Of a DNA stretch of 64,000 nucleotides, positions 30,006 through 41,027 are shown piece by piece. How positions within the stretch are numbered: position 1 is the stretch's first letter; each line of letters begins with the position of its first letter. Source of the stretch: Centrapalus pauciflorus (lineage: Eukaryota > Streptophyta > Magnoliopsida > Asterales > Asteraceae); contig JAANYP010000811.1 in the NCBI GenBank assembly GCA_020465985.1, positions 1-64,000 on the forward strand, read 5' to 3'. Below the pieces are notes generated by a model, which was given only the letters and a program-made list of their open reading frames with translations, was not told where the DNA came from and made no database searches. The translations under genes and the position numbers were made by a program.

Positions 30006-32530
30006 ATGTCGAAAGATTCACTAGCCATGGGGTCGGAAACCAAACCTCCAATTCTGTACAGAGGTGAATACGTTCAATGGAGGGAAAGATTCCTAGAATT
30101 TATTAGTTTCCACGACCTGTCTGAAGAAATGCTGAAATCCCTAAATGAGGGACCAACTATTTTTCTTGAAACCATACCAGCTGTACCAACCGACAACCCT
30201 CTTATCCCGGAAAGAACAGTAGAGGTCACAAATCTTACTGAAGCACAAAAACGAAGAAAACTGGGAGACAAGACTGCCAGAAAGCTCTTGCTGATTTCAA
30301 TACCCAAAGACATATATATCAGTCTAACCAATACAAAAACAGCCAAATCCATCTGGGATGAGGTATGTAAATTGATGCGAGGTTTAAAGCAGCAACAAAC
30401 AGAGCCAGAAACAGTCTGATGACCTTTGAAAACTTCAGAGCGAGAGAAGGAGAATTGCTGGAAAGTACTTATCTTATGTTCGTCAATCTGGTAAGTGAGA
30501 TGAAGAGGAATGGAGTGACAAAATCCAATTTGGATATAAATGTCAAATTCCTGAACGTGCTGAATCCGGAATGGGATAAGTATACAATGATAAATCAGAA
30601 GACAAAAGAGATTGACAACATGGACTTCCATATGGTTTTTGAGAACCAAACAACTACCAAGAAGTTGTTTTAAGGAAATTATCTAGAAAGGAACAGGCTG
30701 AAAAGACAACCGTTGATCCTTTAGGTCTCTTGGCTGACAAGAAGTATAAGTACAAGCTAAAGAAGGAAAAGCGGGTTATGTTGAGCAGTAGTTCATCAGA
30801 TACAGATTCAATTGATTCCTCAACTGATTCTGAAATTGAAGAGATGAAGAAACAGATGGCCTTGCTGACGATGGCATTTCAGAAGAAGTTCTACCGCAAA
30901 CCGACCAACAATAAGATGAGGTATAAAACAGGCTCAAGGAAGTATGAGAAGAAAGACAGATATGAAAAATCGGGAGAGAGCAGTGGCAAGAAGGCTGAGA
31001 AATATGAGAAAACTGATAAGCCTGCCAAGAAGAATACTGAGCAAAAATGCTATAACTGTGGCAAACCAGGCCATTTTGCCAGAGAATTCAGATTGGCTGT
31101 AGTAAAGAATTCTGAATATTACACTAGGAAGGCACTGCTGGCAAAGGAAAAAGAGGCCGGTAAGGCTTTGATGGCTGATGATGACCATTGGCTCCAACTA
31201 TCCGAAGATGAAGATGTTCAAGACGAAGATGCACATATCTGTCTGAAATCTGAAGTATTCAATGATTCTGAACTCAGTGAGTCTGCTATGATTGCTGAGG
31301 ATGAGGTTTTGGTAGGTCTGGCAGATGAGGAAACTGAAGAGAAAAAGGAGTATGATTCTGATAATGAACTGACAGAAGAGATGGCACTGATGTCAACAGG
31401 AGATGCGGGATGCAGCAAGGAAAAAGAAGATGATGAATCAGATTCATATGCTTCAGATGGTTCAGAGACACTAGAGGTACAATCTAATTCGGATTCTGAT
31501 GATGATAACTCCCGTATGCTTGAACAGAAACTGACTCAAATGGCTTATATGTTAAAAAGATTTGAAAAATCTTTAAAAGCCGAAAAGAAAAATGTCCATT
31601 TCTTGGAAAACAAATTGAGTCAGGAACATGCCTTAGTGTTAGAATTTTCCAAGGATAAGGCATTAGCATTAAGAGCAGTGTCAGATTTACAAGGTAAATC
31701 CGATGAACTTCAAAGTGAAATTCAGAAACTTAACAACAATATATCTGACCTAAAAGAAAAACTGAATTTAGCCGAGTTAGAATCATCAAGTTAATCTTTG
31801 AAATATCATTCTATATTTGATGAAAGAACGAAGCTATATGAGAAAATTAAATCTTTGGAAGATGAGTTTATCAAAAGAGGTCAAACAGATCAAACTATAT
31901 ATTTGAATCAACCTAAAGATACTGAATTTTATAATTCAAAATCAGGTATAGGTTGGACAAATCCTAAATATCTGACAAAAGCAATTTCAAGTTCTCCAAC
32001 TATATATGATGTCAGATATATGAATTTAGGATTACAAATGGTTTTTATGAAAGCTTCGGATGAAGTAGAATCAGGTGAAGATTTAAAAAGGTTGAGAACA
32101 GATAAAATGCAGAATACTGTAGACTATAAAAGATTAAATGATAATGATCAAAATTCTTGCATTTCAGAGGAGTATATTCAGACTTATTCTGAAAAGGATT
32201 TATCTGAACATACTACTTACTCTCAAAAGCCATATATACCAAATTCAATTCTTGAAAAGATAAATTCTGATCTTGAATTGAAAATTAAAACTTTTGAGAC
32301 TGAAAATGAAAAACTTCAGTCTGAAATAAAAACTTTGGAATTAAAACTGAAAAATCAGTCTGAAAACAATACTCAACCAGAAAAGAAACATTCAATTAAA
32401 CCTGATTCTATCAATTCTGAACAAGAATTTGATCTGTATATGAACTTTGACTTTAACTCATTAGAAGATATGTTCGTCAAAATTGATGAATTTGTTAAAC
32501 CTTTAAATGACAAACAAACTGATAGTCAAC
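30006..32530 (+). pseudogene. gag: B1 gag, broken
   Basis: The ATG at 30006 starts MSKDSLAMGSETKPP. The N-terminal capsid domain runs to about 30385, where a frameshift occurs. It continues in another frame (30419-30673) and a third (from about 30660 to 31794), which holds the coil 'EIEEMKKQMALLTMAFQKKF', basic repeats and a CCHC knuckle. That knuckle has lost its last cysteine (CYNCGKPGHFAREF; B3 has EC). An acidic, coiled-coil region follows, with an in-frame TAA at 31792-31794, and then continues to the deletion joint near 32521-32535. It is a gag of the long Sirevirus-like type. Confidence 0.87.
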
Positions 32531-35500
32531 AGATGTATGACTTCCAAACATACCGGAATTGACAGAGGGAGTATACACTGCTTGAGAATATTTCACGAGA
32601 TTGCATTCAACAAGCACTATGATTTTGCTCAATACATATGGGAGGATTTAAAGGAAGTTGTCTTGGCGAAAATAACAAACTGAGCAAGGAAGTTTTTACC
32701 GCTTCAACGTTTTATTCAAATTTTTATAAGGGGAAATTTGAGAGCAAATGAGCAAATCCTGAAGAGGTCAAGTGCTCAAAAGTGCTCGGACTATGTCATG
32801 ATGAGTCTCCATGGGGTACAAGATGCACCGAATGCAAATGTGATGCCTTTTCCTGAAGCTCTTGCGGATCAAGAATGTGAGAGTGTCAAGTTACATAGAA
32901 TAGATCATGCTCTTATAGAAACCCAGGAACCGGGTTTTCTTAACCAGGGAGTAGTAGGAGAACAGGAACATCAGCAGGGGGCTAATGTTCAGGGAAGCCA
33001 AGCTGAGATAGAGGGAGTGGAGGAGTAAGTGAGGGGTGGTGAGAGAAGCTCTGATTCAGAGAGAACATTATCTAATATTGCTGAAGGAGCTAATGAAGGA
33101 GATGATGACGATGATGATAATAGGGAGGGTAATGATGATAATGAGGGTGGTGCTGGCATGATTGAATTTTCTGTATCTGAAAGATTTCTGGAGATTAATG
33201 TGGTTGAGATAGCTAGGGAAAGTGTGACGGAGTTACCTAGCCCAAACAGCCGGGATTTAGCCACATCTGCTGTTGGCTCCCAAATGGGAGTCAACATTAT
33301 AACAGTCAGTATCCCACTGACGATTTCACACCCCACCGGCCACTCATCTTCCTCCCAACAGGAAGATGTTTCAACTTCTCATCGAGATTTAGCACACGAT
33401 CTATCCTTAAATCCTTTGGATTTTATGGATATTGAAACAAGTACGCAACTGCCCGGGTGTACAACTTTTGATCATGCACAAGAAATAGATCATATACACT
33501 TCAGGACACTCGAGTCGACTTCATGTGTTGAAGTAAGTGCAGTAGAACTGAGTGTTCCTGCCAGAACAACCATAGTGTTGGAAGCATATGTTGCTCCTTC
33601 ACTTGAAGTGTTGGAAGTCCTACCAGAGAAATTTCAATGGCAACTCTGACTGTAGGCCACACAGATGTCCTTTTTACAAGTTTGACTGTTATGTCAACTG
33701 GAAGTCTGCGTGACCCAGTGGTTAATCTGTCACCTTTTGTTACTGAAGACAAATTACATGAAGTTATTGGCGGAGTAACAGCACCGATGACTTCTCAGTA
33801 TTCAGAAATGATGACACAAAGGCTGAATATTCAAAAGCTACTGAAAGGGAAATCTGTGGCTGAAGGTTCTCAACACAATGTTCCACAATAATCAATTGAT
33901 GAGCTCAGAGATTTTGTATATGATCAATTTGATGAAATGAGGGAACGGATGATTGGGTTGGAGAATACTGTGATAACTGCTTTGGGAGATATGTCAGAGA
34001 GAATTTTGGCAGTGGAACAAACATGTAAAGCACAAGCTTCTGCTCCAAAACGCAAACATGATGAGCATGATGATGACTCCGATGATGCTCCTCATGAGGG
34101 GGAGAAGAGGAGGAAGCTTGGTGAACAAGAAACTGGAATTTTAATGATTACATATCTAGAAAAGGAAAAAGGAAACAGGAGGACAAGAGGTTGGAGAAGC
34201 AGGGAGCTCAAAAGAAAAACCTGTTGATGCTCAAAGTGAGCTGGAATTGATTCTTAAATAAGGTGTTCCAGTTCCTTTAAGTGTTCAATCAGGAATCTAT
34301 AATTTTGAAGAGTATGATGACTCAGATGATGAAGATCAAGGTCAAAATTTAATGATTGAGGGAGTTGAGAAAGAAGTGGAAATTGAGTTGTCAGATGATG
34401 ACGATATGTTTGATTTAAATGATATATCATTAAGAGCAGAGAGGATTGAGGATTGAGGAAGAGGAGGATCTGGTACAAGAAATATTGAAAGATGATGTGC
34501 CGACGCCGACAGTTGAAAAGCCTGAGGTTACGGTTACAGTAAAAGAAGAGGTAGTTGAGCCATTTCCGACAGTAAATTTAATGCATCAAGTGTTTAAGGA
34601 GCTAAACGAAGTGGAGATCATGGATATATTCTTTAATGAATATATTTTGGCTGATGAGTCTCAAAGACAACATCAGTTAAGATTTGAAGCTCAAAGGGTA
34701 GTTCAAAAGGAAATTGATGATATGTTGACACTTCTGAATAAAGATGAATTAAGTAAGAAGAAGAAGAAGATAAAAGTGTTGGACTTATTTGCAAAGCAAT
34801 CTGCTGATTATATCAGAAAGAGAAACAAGCTTCCTTACCTAGAAGATCACCTTGAAAGGATAATATTCTGTAAAAAGCAAGCCCCGTGCACATTTTTGAA
34901 GTTGTTAAGAGTACTTGAACCCAATATGCCAAATTTAGCAAATTATGCTAGTATTCTGCAAAATAAAGCTCAGCCTGTGGATAAGGTCCGAAGTGAATTT
35001 AGGATTGTAGATCTAGTAAAGATTGAGAAGGATCGTTTCGTGAAAATCTTTTATCCTACTTTTAATGTGACCAGAGCTGATGGAAATACATATGTATTCA
35101 CTGAGGCAGATATGTTTGGAATGCATTTGGTTGATATTGAAGATCTGTTTGATGAGTTGTGCAGAAACAAAAGAAATGATCATTGTAGATTTGCACTCAA
35201 GACACTGTTTCACTTCATGCACATCAAATTGGTGCTTATGTTTGTGCAAGATTTACAAATAGGAGCGGAAAGAGGTATGAGGAATATAAACATCACTGCG
35301 CCTAACCGGTTCATCAAATTTATGGAAAATTTGAAAGAGTTTCAAGTCGTCATGGCCAAGCATCCAGTAGCAATCTATAAAGATAAATATAAAAAATATT
35401 AGGGCTATGCAGAACATTGAATTGAATAAGTTTTGTGATGGAACGTTACAAAAGGTGATGACAGGTTTGAAAGGAAAGTTGGCTACAGATAAGAAAAGAA

Positions 35501-35631
35501 AGACAAAGAAGGGAGCTCTGAGCGTTAACGACAGAAAGCTAATGGTAGAATTCATTTCAAAGATAAATTGGAGGCTATCAAACAAGAAGAGTATCCGACG
35601 TTATGAGATGAAGCTGGGGTTATCAAACTAA
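32531..35631 (+). pseudogene. B1 aORF, C-terminal two-thirds, broken
   Basis: It begins at the deletion joint inside the part equivalent to B2 'MTSKHIGIDR' and follows the B2 aORF to its end. Visible parts are 'SAQKCSDYVMMSLHGVQDAPNANV' split by no gap, an acidic DDDDDDNREGNDDNEGG block, a KRKHDEHDDDSDDAPHEGEK stretch, a coiled-coil/basic region 'QRQHQLRFEAQRVVQKEID', and the C-terminal domain with 'RADGNTYVFTEADM' and 'CDGTLQKVMTGLKGKL'. Stops and shifts occur near 33026, 33640, 33889, 34230-34445 and 35400. Function unknown. Confidence 0.8.
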
Positions 35632-35650
35632 AGACTGATTATAGTTCATC

Positions 35651-35662
35651 AAAGGGGGAGAA
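35651..35662 (+). other. Polypurine tract of B1
   Basis: AAAGGGGGAGAA directly precedes the LTR start. Confidence 0.85.
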
Positions 35663-35937
35663 TGTTAGAATCTATTTTAATTGATGAATTTAATAAGTCT
35701 AAGGGCTGTTTAGTAATTAATGCATATATAGATGTTTGTATATAAATAGTACTCGGTGGTTTGTATTTTGGACGGAATCTGTCATTGTCACATTGCACGG
35801 AATTTCATAGCTACAGTGTATGAATTCTTTTCATCTCTCTGTAATTCATATTTTGGTGCAATTAATCATTCGGTTAGTGTTTGATTTGTTCTTATTTGTT
35901 TGTTATTACACTTGTGATTGATTAATCTGAATTCACA
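35663..35937 (+). repeat. 3' LTR of B1 (275 bp)
   Basis: TGTTAGAATC...ATTCACA. TATAAATA at 35741-35748 is a good TATA box. Homologous to 50706-50984 (minus) and 58223-58514. Confidence 0.88.
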
Positions 35938-36260
35938 AATTGATATCTGATTTGACAATGATATGAGAATTAAAACGAACAGAATTATGTGAATGGTTCT
36001 CTTTAAAAATCTGTCCAGGTTTTGCCTTGTTCTGATAATACTTATTATTAGTCTTGGAAGATAACATCAGAGAAGAATAATTAGTATTGTCAGCAACTTT
36101 TGAAATTTTAAATTTTGAAGTTTCACTGTAGTAAAACTTGACTAGAATATCATCTTTATTTTTCTCTTGGTCTTTGTTATCTTTAGAATATATTTAAGCT
36201 TCAGATTGGAACTTTTGTCAGTTAGCTCTTCCATAAGATTTGAAATTTTGTCATGAAGAG
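35938..36260 (-). pseudogene. Copia gag scrap D
   Basis: The minus strand carries a coiled-coil stretch 'LMEELTDKSSNLKLKY' and, after a frameshift, a lysine/asparagine/serine-rich frame ('FYYSETSKFKISKVADN', 'TNNKYYQNKAKPG'). This composition is that of the C-terminal gag/linker region of the long-gag copia elements here, but I could not align it closely to A or B. It lies between the 3' ends of B1 and C, both of which apparently inserted into this older element. Confidence 0.5.
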
Positions 36261-36503
36261 TGTAGAATCGTCCCAGTAGTATAATCAGCACACAATTTCA
36301 ATATCAACACAATATCCAAAGCAATAAGAATGAAATTACTCAATTAAAGATGATGAATATTGAGAGAATGAATTGACAGTGGCGGCGGCCGTATGATCTC
36401 AAAAAGAGCAAAATGACAAAGTTGTGGGAAACCCTCCTAGGGTTTCCCTTACATATTAATTAAACTTAAAGGAAATTACAATCTACTCCCCTCAAATCTA
36501 AAT
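36261..36503 (-). repeat. C 3' LTR, distal part (split by G)
   Basis: The minus strand continues from 42722 across G and ends GATTCTACA at 36261. The last five bases before G (TAAAT) are the target duplicated by G. The total C LTR is about 356 bp once G is removed. Confidence 0.72.
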
Positions 36504-36812
36504 TGTAACATCCGGAATCTAGCAGCAGGTACGTGTAATTTATTTATTGGCTTTAAGAGTCGTCTCAATGAGTTGGTAAATTTTGATTGATAAATTGCAC
36601 GTGAGTCAGTAAAGTAGATTGCTATTACGTGTAATTTTAATCGGTTGAGATAATAACCGGTCTAGTAGTAATTGAGAATCTGGGGTTGTTTTAATGAGTT
36701 AATTGACATTCTAAGCCTAAGTCGTTAATTTGAGATTAATTGGGTTAACGAGTGTTTACCTAATGATTAATGAGTACCGTACCCGTTTTGATTGAGTTCG
36801 GGACCGGAAACG

Positions 36813-36820
36813 TATATATA
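36813..36820 (+). promoter_or_regulatory. TATA box of the G LTR
   Basis: TATATATA in a GC-richer context, repeated in the 3' LTR at 41335-41342. Transcription would start around 36845. Confidence 0.5.
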
Positions 36821-37468
36821 CATCTCTTTAGGCTTCCTTTCCTTCATTTCATTGAAATTCAAGAGTGTATATGTGTGTGATCAGCTAAGGGCCAGAGAAA
36901 GGATCAAGGGAAATCAAATCAGCAAGCCATAATCAGAATATTGAGATTTCATCACTTCTTCAACTTGGAGACTAAAATAAATCTAGCAAGAAGGAGGTGA
37001 ATCAAGGTTAGAAGCTATTGTTAAATGAGTTAAATTGTAGTATTTAGTAGTTGTAATGAGTTGGGGGTCGGTTTATAGCCCCTGTAGCATGAGAAATCGA
37101 ATTGGAATTCAACTCCATGGCTGAGCAGAAAACAGAGCAGGCCCTGCTCTGTTCGTCGCCGCATCGCGGCCGTGCTCATCTGGTCGCGCCCGCGATCAGG
37201 ATGAGGCGGCTAAGGGTGATCGCTGGCGGTGGGATCGCGCCCGCGCTCCCTGACCGCGGCCGACACCGCGATCGTGGCCGTGCTCTGGGCCGCGCTCGTG
37301 GGTCTAAGTCCAATAGGTGATGTCGAGTTCGTAAATGTTAGTAATATAGTCGTTATGAGTTCCGTAGCTAGTCGTTACAGTGTAGTTGTGTTTATTGTTG
37401 CCAGGATTTCGTAGCTAAGCCTGGGACTTGTAGAGACTGTCGTTGATAGCGGGACTGTAGTCGTGCTT

Positions 37469-37477
37469 CAGGTGAGT
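37469..37477 (+). promoter_or_regulatory. Candidate leader-intron 5' splice site of G
   Basis: CAG|GTGAGT in the LTR. A possible acceptor (TTTGTATTATGCAG, AG at 38350-38351) lies 8 nt before the gag ATG. Splicing would remove the rest of the LTR and the primer site. Confidence 0.45.
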
Positions 37478-38197
37478 TACTTACTTTTAAATAGAGACGT
37501 TGTTGTTGATTACTGAGTTTTCAAAGAGGTACGTTGTTTATTATTCGGGTCCAGTGTGGACTCCTTTCATATGTTGATACTTGTTAGCACATAGCAGAGT
37601 TCGTGGATCACGCGTATAGTCGTTGATACGCAGAGTAGAGGCCTGTTGGGTCATTCCCAACTCAGTGGACCTGACAACCCACTACTTTGTGGAGTGGGCT
37701 ATGCAGGCTGTGCCGGGTCGCTCCCGATGAGGCGTCGGGCCGTTGATGCCGGCCGCATGTAGAGTTGTTTACCAGTTGTTACGTTGTGCTAACTGTTTTA
37801 TAAACTGTTTTAAAGTTGTTTATAGTAACTCACCAGCTTTCCGCTGACTGTTGTTTTAACTGTGGATCTCAGGTGCGAGGACTGAGGCTAGAGATACAGC
37901 GGGCAGTAGTCGGGACCCGCCACGTGGACAGTAGTTAGTGATTACTTTCGTAAGTAGTCTTGGTATTTTGTGGTTTGGCTTACTAGCCAATGATCCTTGG
38001 GTGACTGTAACATTTACTCATGTTGTGGTTGACTGACGTTACTGACGGGGGTTGGTCTCCGTCTTGTGTTGTTTTATGCCTGATGTGGATATTTAGTAGT
38101 AATTAGCTGTTTAACCCTTGATGACGTTGCTTATGATTTGATGACGTGGACTATAAGTCCTATGTGGCATTAGTCGTAAAAGTAGGGTGTTACAGCT

Positions 38198-38209
38198 TGG
38201 TATCAGAGC
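38198..38209 (+). other. Primer-binding site of G (initiator Met tRNA)
   Basis: TGGTATCAGAGC, three bases after the LTR end. Confidence 0.92.
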
Positions 38210-38358
38210 ATTAGTTTAAGGTTTAAGTGTCATTAGTGATGCTTAGGCTTAAACCAGTGTCTAGATCCTTGGGCTTGATCTCTGATGAGTAGGTCTAAGA
38301 ATTGTAGAATTATATTGCTGTCGTTATAGTAATGTTGTTTGTATTATGCAGAGACCTT

Positions 38359-39600
38359 ATGGCAGATGAGCAGAGACCCGAGGGCCCCACTGGGGGACGA
38401 GTATCAGATGAGGAGTTTGCCCGACGACTACAGGAGGCCTACGAGAAAGGCCGTGCTGAGGGTATTCAGTCCCAGACCCAGAGTTCAGGCGGGGGTAGAG
38501 ATTCAGGAGCTGGTTCATCACGAGCGGCAGGCAAGGGGTGTAAATATAAGGAGTTCCTTGCTGCACACCCGCCAGAGTATCACGGCGAGCCCGGGGCCGT
38601 AAAGGCCATGTACTGGTTACAGGATATGGAGATGGCCTTCCGTATCACAGGATGCCACCCGGATCAGATGACGACATTCGCTAGTGCCCAGCTACGGACT
38701 AGTGCTCAGCAGTGGTGGCGGACTATTAGAGATATGATGGGAGACGGACCGGCATACGAGATGACGTGGAGTCAGTTTAGGGCTCGTTTCGAGGAGCAGT
38801 ATTGTCCCGAGGACCGCAGGGCTCAGCTGGAGATCGATTTTTTGACGTTATTCCAGGGACAGCGATCGGTTGATGAGTACGAGAAGATTTTCATCGATTT
38901 GAGTTTGTTTGCGCCTATTCAGATTAGTACAGAGTCTCGGAAGATCAATAGATTCTTTATGGGCTTGCGTAAGGAGATCCGGGAGTTTATTGATACCGGT
39001 TACATTCCGACTTATGCCAGGGCAGTCGAGTTGGCCCGTAGAAGAGAGAGTGAGTTATCGCGTAGGGATCCGGTAGTGGAGCAGCCACGATTGGTTCAGT
39101 CAGCCGGACATGTTGGAGGATCTGACCGGGACAGAGGCAGGGATAGAGATAGTCGTTATAGTCAGTTCCAGTCGAGGAGTGATGATCGTCGGCGCACTGA
39201 GTCCGAGGGAGGAGACAGGCACCGAGATAGGTCTCTCAGAGATATGATCATAGGCCCGATGAAAAGGGCAGTCGCTTTAGTGAGTCTGAGCAGAGAGGAA
39301 GAACATCGAGTTCTGAGCCTGTCTCGGGAGAGAGGTGGTGTAGGAGATGTCGTCAGAGGCATACCGGAGAGTGTGACCCCCGGTATGTACGTTGTTTTCG
39401 CTGTGGCCAGGCTGGCCACACTCAGTCAGGTTGTAATTCTAGAGACCCGCTGTGTTTTAATTGTGGGCGGGCTGGACATCAGGCACGAGATTGTACAACT
39501 CCGAGACAAGGGGACCATAGGCAGGGGGAATCGAGGCCACCTGCACAGGGCCAGAGTCTTGCGAGTTCGTCTACACATAGAGATGCAGTCCCGCCAGCCA
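38359..39600 (+). pseudogene. gag: G gag, frameshifted before the zinc knuckles
   Basis: I prefer ATG 38359 (MADEQRPEG) over the upstream in-frame ATG 38332 because of the acceptor-like sequence between them. The gypsy gag core is clear: 'EFLAAHPPEYHGEPGAVKAM', 'QQWWRTIRDMMG', 'FEEQYCPEDRR', then an RD-rich basic linker. Near 39260, in an AAAAGGG run, the frame shifts. The correct frame then carries three cysteine/histidine knuckles (CRRCRQRHTGEC, CFRCGQAGHTQSGC, CFNCGRAGHQARDC) while the open frame reads nonsense. The protein made from this copy would have a capsid but no nucleocapsid knuckles. Confidence 0.88.
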
Positions 39601-40000
39601 GAGGCCGCGCCTACCAGTTGACAGCAGAGGAGACTCGGGAGACAGTTGATGTAGTTTCTGGTACCTTTATGTTTAATGGTTATAGTATCCGAGTTTTGGT
39701 TGGTTCTGAGACAGGGTGTTCCTTCATACCTTTTATTTTATTGTTCATTTTTGCTTCATCCGTTGAGTTGTTAGAGTTATCGCTCATGGAGTCAGTTGAT
39801 GGTAGTATCTTTGTAGTTAGATCGGTAGATGCTTAGTATGAGTTAGAGATAGATGGTCATTCGCTTAAAGTTGATCTGTTACCTATGGAGATTAGTAGTT
39901 GTGGTACTATGATAAGTAGGGACTGGTTAGCTGTTCAGCATGTTGATATTGTTTGTTCTAAGGTGATTAGTTGTTTATCAATTTCGAGGCTATGTTTTTA
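39601..40000 (+). pseudogene. G protease remnant
   Basis: In the frame of the knuckles, 'AYQLTAEETRETVDVVSG' is followed by 'YSIRVLVGSETGCSFI' where a gypsy protease should have DSGA. The catalytic Asp is lost (GSE). A stop at 39836 is followed by 'YELEIDGHSLKVDLLP' and 'SRDWLAVQHVDIVC', the usual protease tail. Coding similarity fades by 40000, where the deletion begins. Confidence 0.7.
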
Positions 40001-41013
40001 TGGTGTACGGAGAGTGTAGTAGACACAGTGTCAGTCCCTTTTCGGTAGTTCGGGCACGTTGTCGTTTGATCAAAGGTTGTCCTTCCGTCCTAACATGTGC
40101 AGTTGATGTGAATGAGGAAAGGAGAATTTAGAGACGGTTGATGTTGTTTTTGAGTTCCTGATGTATTCCTTAAGAAGTATTCGAGTTGTCATTAGATTGA
40201 TAAGTAGAATTCCGTGTTGAATTAATGTTAAGTGCCACTAAGTGCGTACCTTATTGACTGACCCTAGCGAGATGAGAAGGCTGGCGAGTCGACTTCAGGA
40301 GTTGATAAACCGCTGATTTAATTTGCCTAGTCTGTTACCGTGAAATGAAGTCCAGTTTTGAGACATGTCGTTAGCGGCGGAGGTATTCCGGTAAACCCCG
40401 TTAAGTTAGAAGCTGTTAAGAGTGATGAGAAGCGAGGAATGTAGTAAATATTCACTGTTTCATGAAGGTAGTAGGTCATTACCGTCGATCCAATCAAGAC
40501 CCTGCGTTGGTTGTTGCACCGTTGATTTGTTAACTTGTCAATCAGAGTACTTTAATGGTAAGGGAGATACTCATTTGCTTCAGTTGAGATTGTTATCTAG
40601 CATATAGGTGGAAGTAGGAGGGTGAGAGATTACAAGTCCTGAGATTGCTTAGCGGACCAATGAGCAGATAGTCGTAGTCATAGGGAGTCCAAAGGTAGCC
40701 CGGAGACGATGGGAGTAACATGCCAATAAAAGGACCAAGAAGTTAGAGTTTGATATAGACGAGCAAGTGTTACAGATGTCTAGCCCTACGGAGGAGCAAT
40801 TCCTATAACAGAGATTGAGGTTTATGAGAAATCGAGATATGCAGGTCTTTCTGAGGCCATCGTAGACCGCAAGATGAAGAAATTACAGAAGGATGAGATT
40901 CCACTCGGCGTTGAATGAGAACTCTGATGATATCTGAAAATCCGAGGCGGATGTGTAGTAGTGTTATCCCAATCTAGCTGCCCGAGTCGGGATCCCGAGG
41001 ACGGGATCAGTTC
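40001..41013 (+). pseudogene. G pol deletion scar and integrase C-terminal remnant
   Basis: There is no RT, RNase H or integrase core. From about 40720 the text again looks like pol: 'KKLEFDIDEQVLQMSS', where intact elements have the integrase C-terminal segment before the final fold, and later 'VDRKMKKLQKDEIPL' and 'RVGIPRTGSVLEGRI', the typical end of such pol genes. Many stops are present. 40001-40719 holds nothing I recognise. Confidence 0.6.
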
Positions 41014-41027
41014 TAGAGGGGAGGATT
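41014..41027 (+). other. Polypurine tract of G
   Basis: TAGAGGGGAGGATT directly before the 3' LTR. Confidence 0.85.

Larger units (their letters stand above)
29277..35937 (+). mobile_element. Copia element B1, pol-deleted derivative
   Basis: Order: leader (5' LTR missing, interrupted by E), gag, then a direct join to the middle of aORF, the aORF C-terminal part, purine tract and 3' LTR. Comparison with B2 and B3 shows that all of pol, the spacer and the aORF N-terminus are missing. The right end meets copia gag scrap D at 35938. Confidence 0.88.
36504..38194 (+). repeat. 5' LTR of G (1691 bp)
   Basis: TGTAACATCCGG...AGGGTGTTACA. It contains a TATA box at 36813-36820, a GC-rich patch at about 37150-37310 with repeated GATCGCGCCCGCG-like words, and a CAG|GTGAGT donor at 37469-37477. 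I count about four substitutions and one short indel relative to 41028-42716. The open frame over the GC-rich patch (37102-37320) is not a gene. Confidence 0.96.

Noticed and set aside
37102..37414. Arginine-rich open frames in the G LTR, duplicated at 41624-41936
   Set aside because: They arise from the CpG-dense patch, have no homologue I recognise, and overlap each other in two frames.
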